From positions 806,001-870,000 of the forward strand of contig NZ_FSRB01000003.1 of assembly GCF_900129635.1 (NCBI RefSeq): a stretch of DNA of 64,000 bases. The letters are read 5' to 3'. The position numbers and the translations under genes are program-made. Each line of letters starts with the position of its first letter. Position 1 is the first letter of the stretch. Below the pieces are notes generated by a model that saw nothing but the letters and a program-made list of their open reading frames with translations, ran no database searches and was not told the DNA's origin. Of the stretch, positions 1 through 9,679 are shown in pieces. The DNA is from Singulisphaera sp. GP187 (lineage in GTDB: Bacteria; Planctomycetota; Planctomycetia; Isosphaerales; Isosphaeraceae).

Positions 1-1917
1 GGGGTCGGCAAGAGCGGGACCGTGGGCAAGGTCGACCTCGCCGCGGGCAGGCAGGTCGCGGAGGTCGCGACGGGCCTTCACCCCGCCGACCTCGTCTCAC
101 ACGCGGGCTCGGGCCGGCTCTACGTGGCCAACGCCAACTCCGACACCGTCACCGTCATCGACACGGCGGGGATGACGGTGGTGGAGACGATCCTCGTCCG
201 TCCCGAGCCGTCGCTCCCCTTCGGGAGCGCCTCGAATGCCCTCGCGCTGTCCGCCGATGGCCGGACGCTGTTCGTGGCCAATGGGGGCAACAACGCCCTG
301 GCCGTCGTGGACCTGGCACCCGCCCCGGAGAAGGGCGAGGCCCCAGGCGCGAGCAAGGTGCGTGGGTTCGTCCCGACGGCGTGGTATCCCGGGGCGGTCG
401 TCGCCGACGGGGGCGAGCTGTTCGTGGCGAACGTCAAGGGGTTCGGGTCGCGCAATGAGTCGCCGAGCCCGAAGGGCCGGTCGGCCAAGGCGTACCTCGG
501 CGTCGTCTCGAAGGTCCCCGTGCCGGGCCTCGAGGATCTGGCCGTGCAGACCGAGCAGGTCCGGACGAACGCCCGCGTCCCGCAGATGCTCCGCGCCTGG
601 GAGAAGGCCCACGCCGGCGTCGACCCGGTGCCGATACCGAAGCGGCTGGGCGAGCCCTCCGTCTTCGAGCACGTCGTCTACGTCATCAAGGAGAACCGGA
701 CCTACGACCAGGTCTTCGGCGACATCCGCAAGGGAGAAGGGGACCCGGCCCTCTGCATCTACGGGCGTGAGATCACCCCCAACCACCACGCTCTGGCCGA
801 GCGGTACGTCCTGCTCGACAACTTCTACTGCAATGGGGTCGTCTCTGCCGACGGCCACTCCTGGGCCACCGAGGGGAACGTCACCGACCACCTGGAGAAG
901 TCCTTCGGCGGGTTCACCCGCAGCTACACCTACGGCGACGACCCGCTGACCTACTCCTCGACCGGGTTCCTCTGGGACAACGTCCTGCTGCACGGTCTCT
1001 CCTTCCGCAACTACGGCGAGATGGACTACGCCACCCCGGTCCCCAAGACGGCGACCTACACCGAGATCCTCAAGGATTACGAGGACGGCGAGGGGACGAT
1101 CGGCTTCGAGGCCTCGATCGGCATCGAGACCTTGCGGCGTTACAGCGCCTCGGGCTATCCGGGGTGGAACATGGGAATCCCCGACGTCGTCCGGGCCGGC
1201 ATCTTCCTCAAGGCGCTGCACGAGGCGGAGGCGAAGGGCGAGTGGCCGAACCTGACGATCGTCCACTTGCCGAACGACCACACCTCGGGGACCTCGCCCG
1301 ACATGCCGACCCCAAATGCCTATCTGGCCGACAACGACCTGGCGCTGGGCCGCATTGTCGAGGGCCTGTCCCGGAGCAAATTCTGGCCGAAGACCTGTAT
1401 CTTCGTCATCGAGGATGACCCGCAGGACGGCTTTGACCACATCGACGGGCACCGCTCGATCGCGCTGGTGATCAGCCCCTACACGAGGCGGGGGGCCGTG
1501 GTCCACGACTTCTACAATCAGACCTCCGTGCTGCACACGATGGAGCGCATCCTCGGCTGCCCGCCGATGAATCAGATGGACGCGATGTCCCCCTTGATGT
1601 CGGCCTGCTTCCGGGAGACGCCCGACCTCTCCCCGTATGAGGCGCTCCCGGTCAACGTGCCCATCGGCCAGTTGAATCCCAAGTTGAGCGGGCTCGAGGG
1701 GCCGGAGCACCACTGGGCCCGGCTCAGCCTGAAGCAGAATTTCCGGGTGCCCGATCGCGTTGAGGACGACGCGATGAACCGGATCCTCTGGCACCGGGCC
1801 AAGGGCCTCGACACGCGCTATCCGGCGGAACTGGCCGGGGCGCACGGCAAGGGGCTCGCGGCGCGTCGGCTCATCGGCGTGAAGAGCGACGATGATGACG
1901 ATGACGACGACGATTGA
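1..1917 (+). CDS. Beta-propeller/phosphoesterase family protein, 5' end outside window
   Basis: The frame is open from base 1, so the gene starts upstream of the window. The first roughly 110 visible residues carry YVTN-type beta-propeller repeats (LYVANANSDTVTVID, LFVANGGNNALAVVD). From FEHVVYVIKENRTYDQVFGD onward the protein matches the bacterial phosphoesterase family related to acid phosphatase and phospholipase C. Metal- and substrate-binding stretches such as NFYCNGVVSADGHSW, HLPNDHTSGTSPDMP and EDDPQDGFDHIDGHRS are visible. Proteins of this fusion type are normally secreted, but the signal peptide would lie outside the window. It ends in nine consecutive Asp residues, an unusual acidic tail. 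The family assignment is strong; the substrate is unknown. Confidence 0.85.
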   Translation, partial: GVGKSGTVGKVDLAAGRQVAEVATGLHPADLVSHAGSGRLYVANANSDTVTVIDTAGMTVVETILVRPEPSLPFGSASNALALSADGRTLFVANGGNNALAVVDLAPAPEKGEAPGASKVRGFVPTAWYPGAVVADGGELFVANVKGFGSRNESPSPKGRSAKAYLGVVSKVPVPGLEDLAVQTEQVRTNARVPQMLRAWEKAHAGVDPVPIPKRLGEPSVFEHVVYVIKENRTYDQVFGDIRKGEGDPALCIYGREITPNHHALAERYVLLDNFYCNGVVSADGHSWATEGNVTDHLEKSFGGFTRSYTYGDDPLTYSSTGFLWDNVLLHGLSFRNYGEMDYATPVPKTATYTEILKDYEDGEGTIGFEASIGIETLRRYSASGYPGWNMGIPDVVRAGIFLKALHEAEAKGEWPNLTIVHLPNDHTSGTSPDMPTPNAYLADNDLALGRIVEGLSRSKFWPKTCIFVIEDDPQDGFDHIDGHRSIALVISPYTRRGAVVHDFYNQTSVLHTMERILGCPPMNQMDAMSPLMSACFRETPDLSPYEALPVNVPIGQLNPKLSGLEGPEHHWARLSLKQNFRVPDRVEDDAMNRILWHRAKGLDTRYPAELAGAHGKGLAARRLIGVKSDDDDDDDDD

Positions 1918-2054
1918 GTCCGGTCCACCCCGGTCATCCCCCGGGTTCGTGAGCCAAGGCGCGCCGGGCCAGGACTCGAGGTGCTCCTTGCAAGGCCGGC
2001 GACTTGAAGTGGGGACTCTCTCAGGCCAGCCGGAGCCTGGAGAGTCCCCCGATG

Positions 2055-2498
2055 TCACCTGGCCAGTCGTTCGCGGATCAACCGGAGATCGTCGGGGGTG
2101 ATGGCCGTCTCCTTGGCGAGGAGCTCGACGACCTTCCTACCCGCTTCGGTGCGGGACATGCCCGGAACCCCGGCGACCCGCTCCTCGGTCTCGGTGAGCA
2201 GGCCCTCCAGGGTCGGTACCGCGACCTTCTTGGTGGTTGCGCCACGTTCCGACTTCGTCTGGTCGACGGCTTCGGGCACGGCCGCCTCGGCCTTTTCCCG
2301 GGCTGCGATCCGCGCCTTCTGCCTGGTCGAGGCGCGATCGGGGAGGGCCTTGTAGCGGAAGAGGAACTCCTGGGCGAGCGATTCCGGGTTGTGTTCCGCG
2401 TCCTTGTCGAATTCGACCGCGTTGTTCCCGCAGCCGGGGAATAACGCGGAAGCGGCGAGGGTCAGCAGCGTGAAGATGAGGGATGAGGTCATGCGCAT
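2055..2498 (-). CDS. Small lipoprotein, unknown function
   Basis: This 147-residue protein has a lipoprotein signal: a short hydrophobic stretch and the lipobox LFPGC with Cys23 as the lipidation site. The rest is charged, probably helical and Lys/Arg/Glu-rich, with no recognised domain. It lies 112 bp downstream of the DUF1559 gene on the same strand and may share its transcript. A DUF1559 gene followed by a small lipoprotein also occurs at 29793-31479. The start could be the ATG at 2498 or the one two codons later. No function is assigned. Confidence 0.7.
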   Translation of the reverse strand: MRMTSSLIFTLLTLAASALFPGCGNNAVEFDKDAEHNPESLAQEFLFRYKALPDRASTRQKARIAAREKAEAAVPEAVDQTKSERGATTKKVAVPTLEGLLTETEERVAGVPGMSRTEAGRKVVELLAKETAITPDDLRLIRERLAR

Positions 2499-2610
2499 AG
2501 GGGGGAGAACCTCGATTGCCAGGATTTCGCGAGCATACGAATAAAAAGGACGGCGCGTGTCTTCGCCCCCGGGGGATCAGCGTCGACCTGAACCGCCCCC
2601 GGGGAGGGTC

Positions 2611-3753
<1,143 letters not shown>

Positions 3754-4307
3754 CGATGAAATTCCTCGTCCTGGATACTAAAGGGTCGGGGGGGGGGGGA
3801 CGGCTCGAGTTCGGAACGCACGTGGGGCTTCGCTTCGCCCTTTCCTTTCCTCACCTCTCTCCTCCGACGGCGGCCGCATGGCTGCTTTCTGGTGCGCCTT
3901 CTTCGTCCCAGGCCGGGGGTGGTGAGAACCGGGCGATCCGTGTCGAGCTGGACCGGCGGGAGGTCCGGCTCTCGCCGGCAGCCCGGTGCCTCGGCGAGCG
4001 GCGAGCGGAGGACAACCGAGAGGATGGACTGCTTCGTCGCAGGGCTCCGGCACTCGGGGTGATCCTTCGGAATACGAGACCAAGACATTGGAGGCCTCGC
4101 CCCGTGGCGCGAGGGTTGATCACCCTCCCGCCTGAGAGGCGCGCCGCAGGCCACATCAGTTTATCCAAGGGGCATGATAAATCGGGGAAGAATATCGTAT
4201 CAATCGGTGAATTTCGGAATTCCCGCGAGACGGGGAGCCGAAGTGGCCAAGTCGTTCAGCGGTGAAGCCGCAAGCGGCGTCCGGTCGGCCGGGGGGAGCC
4301 TTAGCGG
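3754..4307. other. Intergenic region without a convincing gene
   Basis: Open frames exist on both strands, but they are Arg/Pro-rich with no recognisable domain and look like GC-rich shadows. A G homopolymer lies near 3788-3800. A short hairpin (GAGGGT/ACCCTC) is visible near 4108-4124. The region must contain the leader of the DUF1559 gene. Confidence 0.4.
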
Positions 4308-4570
4308 CCAGGCACTTCAGCGAGGAGCTCTGGGAGGTTCAGTGAAGCTGAATTTACCACTGGACACGGCCATGTTGCGACCACAGGCCCCAGTGACCAG
4401 GCCTTGCGCCAAGAAGCTCGAGGTGAGGAGGACAACTTACTGCTTGAAACCTTTCACAGGAACCCTGCGAGTCACCAATCCCGTCGAGTAGAGCCGGGCC
4501 CGCAGCCAGAAGCGAGTCTTGGGGAAGCAGAATTGGGGTCATTCCTAAATTCTTGACGCGGCGCATGCAA
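4308..4570. repeat. Dispersed repeat, copy 1 (longest)
   Basis: The block begins GGCCAGGCACTTCAGC and runs through CAGGCCCCAGTGACCAGGC, TGCGCCAAGAA, CACCAATCCCGTC and AGTCTTGGGGAAGCAGAA to CTAAATTCTTGACGCGG. Most of it recurs at 5951-6160, and its two ends without the middle recur at 8768-8860. All reading frames are short or broken. It is probably the relic of a mobile element or an element-borne non-coding segment; the source element is not identified. Confidence 0.65.
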
Positions 4571-5189
4571 GCTGGACAAAATTACACATGCTAGACAACA
4601 CATATTACCCCACGTAATCCGAATAACAGTAATACTGACGAATACCCCCCTTTCGGCCCCTCATGTCCTTTTGCGCCAAGAATGTCCCCATTTCCGCTCC
4701 CTTTCTGGGGCACGGCCATACCTTCTCCGCTGCTTCACCGATCCGCACGAACTCCCGGCCCCGGCAGACCCATTCCCCCTTGAGCTTGACCTTGCCAACC
4801 TCGAGCCGTCAGAGCTGGGCGGGGCCGCGCTTGCTCGGGATCGCCCCAGCAAACTAGACGATGCCGATGACGGCCTCCTGCCTGTCCAGAACGCCCATGA
4901 CCGGTACGCCACCGCGCAGGATCAGGCCGTCGCGCGGGCCGTAGTTGGCGTAGAACGGACAGGATGGGGGGGGCGTAGGATCGTCATCGTTCGACACAGC
5001 GGATTCCTGATCGACGGGCATCGAAATCGCTCATAGCATTGCGTTTTGCATACAACACAGTATACTCGTTAGCAGACTGGAATGGCGACGACCGAGCGGG
5101 GAACCTTAGTCGTCGCGATGAATTCGAGGAGTCTTATGCCCCACAATGACCTGAGTACTGCGCGTGACTCGGGTCCGGAATTCAAAACC
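4571..5189. other. Relic sequence upstream of the toxin-antitoxin pair
   Basis: No convincing gene is seen. At 4671-4697 the sequence GCGCCAAGAATGTCCCCATTT is close to the reverse complement of the AGAAATTGGGACATTCTT segment at 8810-8827, and CTGTCCCCATTTCCGCTC recurs near 9281. These short tags mark element debris. The AT-richer stretch 5038-5080 (TTTTGCATACAACACAGTATACT) is a plausible place for the toxin-antitoxin promoter, but no hexamers can be assigned safely. Confidence 0.35.
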
Positions 5190-5432
5190 ATGAACACACT
5201 TACAGTTCGTATTAGTCGTTCCGCCCATGCGGCCCTCCGATCACTTTCGGAGGAAGTTGACGAACCGATGACCGAGGTGCTTGGCAAGGCGATCGAGGAG
5301 TACAGAAAGAAACGCTTCCTGGAAGGTCTCAACGCCGACTTCGCCGCCTTGCGAGAGGACCCGGCCGCCTGGGTGGAGGAACAAAAAGAGCGTGCGGTGT
5401 GGGACGCCACGCTGGCCGACGGTCTGGACTGA
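5190..5432 (+). CDS. Ribbon-helix-helix type antitoxin
   Basis: The 80-residue product starts MNTLTVRISRSAHAALRSLS, the beta-strand and first helix of a ribbon-helix-helix DNA-binding fold. An acidic, Trp-containing tail (PAAWVEEQKERAVWDATLADGL) would suit toxin wrapping. The frame is open back to an ATG at 5082, but the RHH fold begins exactly at 5190, so that start is preferred; neither has a strong ribosome site. The MazF-like gene begins 6 bp downstream, as in RHH/MazF operons. It probably neutralises that toxin and autoregulates the pair. It sits among element relics, which suggests horizontal arrival. Confidence 0.82.
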   Translation: MNTLTVRISRSAHAALRSLSEEVDEPMTEVLGKAIEEYRKKRFLEGLNADFAALREDPAAWVEEQKERAVWDATLADGLD

Positions 5433-5438
5433 TGACTC

Positions 5439-5783
5439 ATGAGTCCCACAGCAATGCGAGGCGAAATCTGGGGTGCAAATCTCGATCCGACCAAAGGCCG
5501 CGAGCAGTCAGGCACTCGCCCTGTCCTGATCGTCTCGGTTGATCCGTTCAACCAAGGACCTGCCCAGTTGGCGATCGTGATCCCGCTCACCAGGACAGAT
5601 AAGAGGGTTCGCTCTCACGTGCCCATCGCCCCGCCCGAGGGGGGGCTCGACGAGCGGAGTTTTGTGATGTGCGAGGCGGTTCGCTCGGTCTCCAAGGAAC
5701 GGCTTACCCAGCGCTGGGGAGCGGTCTCCGGGCAGACTCTCGCGGCCGTAGAAGAACGGCTCCGCTTCTTGATGGGACTCTGA
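5439..5783 (+). CDS. mazF: MazF/PemK-family mRNA interferase toxin
   Basis: The 114-residue protein is full length for the PemK/MazF family. It has the N-terminal MRGEIWGANLDPTKGREQSG strand-loop, RPVLIVS, the central PLT segment and the C-terminal RFLMGL helix end. MazF enzymes are ribosome-independent endoribonucleases that cut mRNA at short motifs. Translation may start at the ATG at 5439 or at 5454, which immediately precedes RGEIW. It follows the RHH antitoxin by 6 bp and is surely co-transcribed with it. No frameshift or missing core motif is seen, so it should be active. Confidence 0.88.
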   Translation: MSPTAMRGEIWGANLDPTKGREQSGTRPVLIVSVDPFNQGPAQLAIVIPLTRTDKRVRSHVPIAPPEGGLDERSFVMCEAVRSVSKERLTQRWGAVSGQTLAAVEERLRFLMGL

Positions 5784-5950
5784 TCTCGTGGTCGACCGAG
5801 AACGCACACCGTGCTCTCGGTCGGCTTTGTCCTTCGCCTTATGCCGCCTCCTGCCCCCATCGCCTCAAACTCGGACCGGAGCGACGCGACACCACCAGTT
5901 CTTCAGCCTTCGCCAGCATCGCCTTGACCAATCATCAGGGGGAGCCATCG

Positions 5951-6160
5951 TGGCCAGGCACTTCAGCGGGGAGGTCTGAGAGGTTCAGTGAAGCTGTATA
6001 TTCCACTGGACAAGGCCATGTGCGACGACAGGCCCCAGTGACCAGGCATTGCGCCAAGAACCCGAGGAGAGGAGGAGAGCTCACTAGGAACCCTGCGGGT
6101 CACCAATCCCGTCCGGTAGAGCCGGGCCAGCAGCCGGAAGTGAGTCTTGGGGAAGCAGAA
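5951..6160. repeat. Dispersed repeat, copy 2
   Basis: This copy matches 4308-4533: GGCCAGGCACTTCAGC, then GAGGTTCAGTGAAGCTG, CAGGCCCCAGTGACCAGGC, TGCGCCAAGAA, CACCAATCCCGTC and AGTCTTGGGGAAGCAGAA. It lacks about 20 bases present in copy 1. It stops almost exactly where the integrase pseudogene becomes readable, so its right edge looks like an element boundary or recombination joint. Bases 5784-5950 hold nothing recognisable. Confidence 0.65.
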
Positions 6161-6164
6161 ATGA

Positions 6165-6539
6165 AAGACGGACGCCGAGAAGCGGTCCCTCCCCGAGCCG
6201 ACCCGAGGAGCTCTCTCACGGTGTTTGGCAGCCCGTGGCTCCGACCCGGAACCGCTGTTCGTCCGGCTCGACCGGGCCGCCATCACCCCCGACCGGTTGA
6301 CCGGGGAATCGGTCCGGAAGGTGGTGGCCTCGATAGCCCGTCGCGCCAGAGTCTCCTGACCGTTCCGACCCCACGGCCTCCGGCACATCGCGGTGACGGA
6401 GGTGCTCGACCGGAATGAGGGCGACATCCACGCGGTTCAGGAATTTGCCAGGCACTCCGAACTGAAGTCGACGATGAGGTATGATAGGAACCGCCGGGAC
6501 CTGGCGGCGTCGATGACCCAACTCTTTACCAACGAGTGA
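6165..6539 (+). pseudogene. Tyrosine recombinase (integrase) C-terminal remnant with in-frame stop
   Basis: One frame reads as the catalytic C-terminus of a phage-type integrase. It contains RPHGLRHIAVTEVLD (the HxLRH box), VQEFARHSELKST (the H box) and MRYDR (the nucleophile Tyr), ending in LFTNE and a stop at 6537-6539. An in-frame TGA at 6357-6359 lies just before the HxLRH box, and the N-terminal half is missing. Upstream the frame closes at 6162-6164, next to repeat copy 2. It is a decayed fragment of an integrative element. Confidence 0.75.
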
Positions 6540-6581
6540 TCAAACTGCCACTTCGAGAGCCAAAGCATGCGACCACTCCGA

Positions 6582-6908
6582 ATGCGGTTCACGATACGGC
6601 GACTGATGGTCGTGGTGGCGGTGGTCGGGGCTGCGCTAGTCGGAGGAATGGAGGGCGTAAGACTAACTCGCTTATCTCGCTTATACCGCGAGCAGGCTTG
6701 GGAGTACGAGGGCGCACTATGGGTCGGTGCTGATATGCGACACTCATTGACCTATCCCGGAAACCGCCCTGCGCGCCCCATGGATGCAAAATGGTTGAGG
6801 TTGAAGCAAAAGTACGAGGCCGCCGCCCGTCGCCCTTGGATACCGATCCAGCCAGATTCACATAGTCCTTGGAAGGGGAAGGGCGGGCATCGAAGTTATA
6901 GCCCGTAA
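6582..6908 (+). CDS. Small membrane-anchored hypothetical protein
   Basis: The preferred start gives MRFTIRRLMVVVAVVGAAL, one N-terminal membrane helix after a basic segment; an ATG at 6567 adds five residues. The following region, rich in Tyr, Arg and Trp (LYREQAWEYEGALW, KYEAAARRPWIPIQPD), ends in a short Pro/Lys tail. Proteins of this shape with RFTIRRLMV openings are frequent in planctomycetes, but no function is known. It begins 43 bp after the integrase remnant. At 109 residues it is small but looks intact. Confidence 0.55.
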   Translation: MRFTIRRLMVVVAVVGAALVGGMEGVRLTRLSRLYREQAWEYEGALWVGADMRHSLTYPGNRPARPMDAKWLRLKQKYEAAARRPWIPIQPDSHSPWKGKGGHRSYSP

Positions 6909-6939
6909 TCTGGAATTCGCGGCACACGTGGCTGATTCT

Positions 6940-7180
6940 TCAATCAGTCCCTGACCGGTGAGCGCTAGAGATTCCCAGGTGTCCGGCGATCTGGACGACC
7001 AGGAAACATCCATCGATCTGCTCTTGGATTACTTCCAGGCCCCGTGACACCAGGTTACGCATCTCCACATGCTTCAAATGATTCCAACCCCCTTCGTCCC
7101 ACGGGTTCAAATCGAGAGCATTGCCAGGCAGAACCTCTAGCCACACTTTGCCACACGTTTCAGTGACTGTCCCATAAGCA
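6940..7180 (-). pseudogene. IS630-type transposase C-terminal remnant
   Basis: On the minus strand the frame contains WLEVLPGNALDLNP, then WDEGGWNHLKHVEMRNL. This matches the end of the DDE domain in IS630-family transposases, where LNPDEG.WNHLK carries the catalytic Glu. The rest of the transposase is missing: upstream the frame runs into a different relic block sharing sequence with 8865-9114. There is no intact partner in the window. It is a degraded insertion sequence fragment. Confidence 0.6.
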
Positions 7181-7713
7181 GGGTTAGCCTCTCCTCGTCC
7201 CAGGGGAACCCCATTAAGCGATGCGCCCGGCAGTAGACCGACCGAAACGGTTTTGAGCACGCTTCACCGCCAGATAGGCCCGACCGAGCAACACGCCGAC
7301 AGGATGGATTCGAGTTCAGGATGAAGTGCAACGTCTTGCCGGAGTCCCTTCAGCGCCTGCTTTAGGTGCCTGGCCACGGCTTCCCATGGCGAATTCACCT
7401 GGGTTGAGCACGGACCTGCTTACTTCACTGATTCTCCCAAACCTCCCAACTGAAGTGCCCGGCGACTCAATCGGCTCGGCGTGACCTCGGATTGATGTGA
7501 CAGACGACCAGGACATCTGTCCCTAGACCTGGGACTGTGGCACAGGCTAGGATGGACGCCTCAAACACTTGTTGGGATTGTAACGAGCCATTACCCCGCC
7601 GGGATCGCCGGCTTTCAATCACATTCATCGAGACTTACGTCGAGTCGAAACCGTCACTGGCAGAATAGTGTTGACATATAGAACCCATCAGTTTTTCAAT
7701 CCGTGAAAATCGA
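7181..7713. repeat. Relic block related to 8865-9114, plus inverted repeat fragment
   Basis: Bases 7205-7243 and 7280-7353 match 8885-8920 and 9041-9114 at roughly 80 percent by eye. On the minus strand both encode YCRA(H/R)R(L/F)MGF followed by frame breaks. At 7432-7450 there is an inverted copy of the GCCAGGCACTTCAG core. No intact gene is present. The segment 7660-7713 is AT-richer and should contain the promoter of the LRR membrane protein gene; a TTGACA lies at 7671 without a clear partner. Confidence 0.5.
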
Positions 7714-8679
7714 ATGAGGAAGCCAGTTCAAGTCATCTTTCAATCGTTGGTCGGGGCCTGTGCCGGGATGACAGCCGGGGTTATCCTTATTGGCATATTG
7801 GGGGCACTTACGGGGATTCCCTATATCCTCTCCCATGCCGGTCCGAAGAACGACCCTGTTACGATGTTCCTCGCACACACCGTCATGTACGGACTCTATA
7901 TGGGCCTTCCTGCCGGTGCCCCGATTGGAGGACTCATCGGTTTGGTCGCCGGGGGGATTCGGGGATTGAGGTCGGGCACCTCGACGGTCCGGAAGATAGC
8001 GATTCACATCGATGATTTCGACACCGCACAGGCGCCCGCAAAATCTGTCATTTCCACAAAGGCGCCGTCTTCATCGCGTTCGTGTAGCTTCGTTGTCGTG
8101 ATCGCGATGGCAATTCCCGGTGCTATCATTCTCGCGTGGCTGATCAACGGGTGGCGGGAGGGAGCCAAGTTCGATCGCTTCTCATCCGAGGTGACGAGGC
8201 TGGGTGGCCGCGCCGAAAACGCGGATTTCGAGGGCTGGTCGAATACGGTAGAGGCCATTAATGTAGACCTCTCGTCAACTGCGACTGACGATGACGATTT
8301 GGAGCGACTCATCCGCGACAAGATGTTCCATCGGGTCCACTCTCTCTCGCTGTCGGGAACCCGGATCACCGACAGGGGCGCTGCGATGCTCGATGCGTGC
8401 CCCTGGTTCAACCACCTCGACCTCTCGCACACATCGGTTACGGACCGAGGCCTCGCGTCGATGTCGCAGTGCTGCGCACACACGCTGAAACTCTCCGGGA
8501 CGCGCATCACTGATGCCACCCTCCAGCTTATAGAACAACAAGCCGAACGCTTCCCGAACAGGAGCATCGACCTGACTGATACGAAAGTGACCGAGGAAAG
8601 AGTGAGGGAGTTGGGGAAGTTCCAGTCGATGATGAGCATAACCTACGGCTCTATCAAATCGCCAAAACATACGAGGTGA
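7714..8679 (+). CDS. Membrane protein with leucine-rich repeat-like C-terminus
   Basis: The 321-residue protein has two hydrophobic segments in the first 90 residues (QSLVGACAGMTAGVILIGI and the MGLPAGAPIGGLIGLVAGG stretch). A further helix lies near residues 125-148. Short LRR-like units follow: LSLSGTRITDRGAAML, LDLSHTSVTDRGLASM, LKLSGTRITDATLQLI and IDLTDTKVTEE. Repeats with the T-x-I/V-T-D-x-G pattern are common in planctomycete LRR proteins. The LRR part would lie on one side of the membrane as a protein-binding surface. It is flanked on both sides by element relics. Function is unknown. Confidence 0.7.
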   Translation: MRKPVQVIFQSLVGACAGMTAGVILIGILGALTGIPYILSHAGPKNDPVTMFLAHTVMYGLYMGLPAGAPIGGLIGLVAGGIRGLRSGTSTVRKIAIHIDDFDTAQAPAKSVISTKAPSSSRSCSFVVVIAMAIPGAIILAWLINGWREGAKFDRFSSEVTRLGGRAENADFEGWSNTVEAINVDLSSTATDDDDLERLIRDKMFHRVHSLSLSGTRITDRGAAMLDACPWFNHLDLSHTSVTDRGLASMSQCCAHTLKLSGTRITDATLQLIEQQAERFPNRSIDLTDTKVTEERVRELGKFQSMMSITYGSIKSPKHTR

Positions 8680-9679
8680 ATCGCACATCGGCTGGAGTAC
8701 GAACGGCTATTGCCAGCCCTTCGCCCCGTTCGGAGGCTCGATCCCGACTGTTCGCGGGACATCAATGGAGGGCAAGTGGCCAGGCACCTCATTGGGGAGG
8801 TCTGGGAACAGAAATTGGGACATTCTTAAATTCTTGATGCAGTCTGCGCAAACTGGATTAAGAGTTTCCTCGTCCTCCGCGAACCCCATGAAACGACGCG
8901 CCCGGCAGTAGACCAATGCGGTAAAGGTGCGCCCCCCGAACAGCGGGATGTGTTGCAGAGCCGTGTTGCCCTGAATAACCGTGGAGCAGGAACTGATGAA
9001 GAAATGCGACGGGATTGAGCACGCTCCACCCCCAAATATGCCCGACCGAGAACAGGCGGACAGGATGGACTCGGGTTCAAGATGAAGGGAGACGTCTTGC
9101 GGGAGTCCCTTCAGAACGGGAGCAATCCGGTAATGTCATGCATCAGAGGGGCTCCTGTGCGCAATCGAGTCGTTAGGCAACCCCATCGTGCCAGTAGGCA
9201 ACCCCATCGTGCCAGGCGGACCTGCTTTTCTCAACCCCTGCAATCGCTTCACCTTGCCGTTCGCTTCGCGCCATTCAAGACTGTCCCCATTTCCGCTCGC
9301 TCTCAGCCCTGGTCGGTGGCAAAACACCAGTGCAAACGGTCGCCGAAGCCCGGCAACGCCTTGACCGACGGCATCGCCGACTGCGATCGATTCTTGCCAG
9401 TGCAAAACAAAGCAAGGAGGCGCCGGTCTCGATGGGAAGGTGGCTCGGTCTCGGCCTGATCGTTGGGAGGGAACTCGTCCGACCCAGTGATCGCATGAAC
9501 AGTAATTCGCGGGCCAGCCGGGTCCTGAAAAAAGCGGTCGGCACCACGGAACCAGGACCGCGGTTCGAGGTCACTTGACCCCACCCGCACTCGCCCCCTA
9601 CAATCACCGCTTCGGTGGGCTTCGCGTCCGAAATTCCTGAACGAACCACCCGGTTCCGCACCCACGGTCGAACTGCCGC
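8680..9679. repeat. Relic region: dispersed repeat copy 4 and companion block
   Basis: Bases 8768-8860 carry both ends of the 4308 repeat (GGCCAGGCACCTCA...GGAGGTCTGGGA, then AGAAATTGGGACATTCTTAAATTCTTGATGC) with the middle deleted. Bases 8865-9114 repeat the 7205-7353 block; on the minus strand VYCRARRFMGFAEDEE is readable. A 21-bp unit containing AGGCAACCCCATCGTGCCA is tandemly duplicated at about 9174-9214. Bases 9280-9679 hold only antisense or short frames and the leader of the exonuclease gene. No intact gene is visible. Confidence 0.55.

Noticed and set aside
97..2058. Long minus-strand open frame of about 650 codons opposite the phosphoesterase gene
   Set aside because: It is the antisense shadow of a GC-rich gene: Arg/Val/Asp-rich, no domain, and the plus strand has clear family motifs.
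3756..4265. Plus-strand frame of 169 codons upstream of the first repeat
   Set aside because: It overlaps the leader of the DUF1559 gene, includes a poly-G tract and is low-complexity.
7137..7331. Small minus-strand protein with YCRAHRLMGF
   Set aside because: The same text recurs at 8707-8916 in a different context with frame breaks, so it is a relic block and not a gene.
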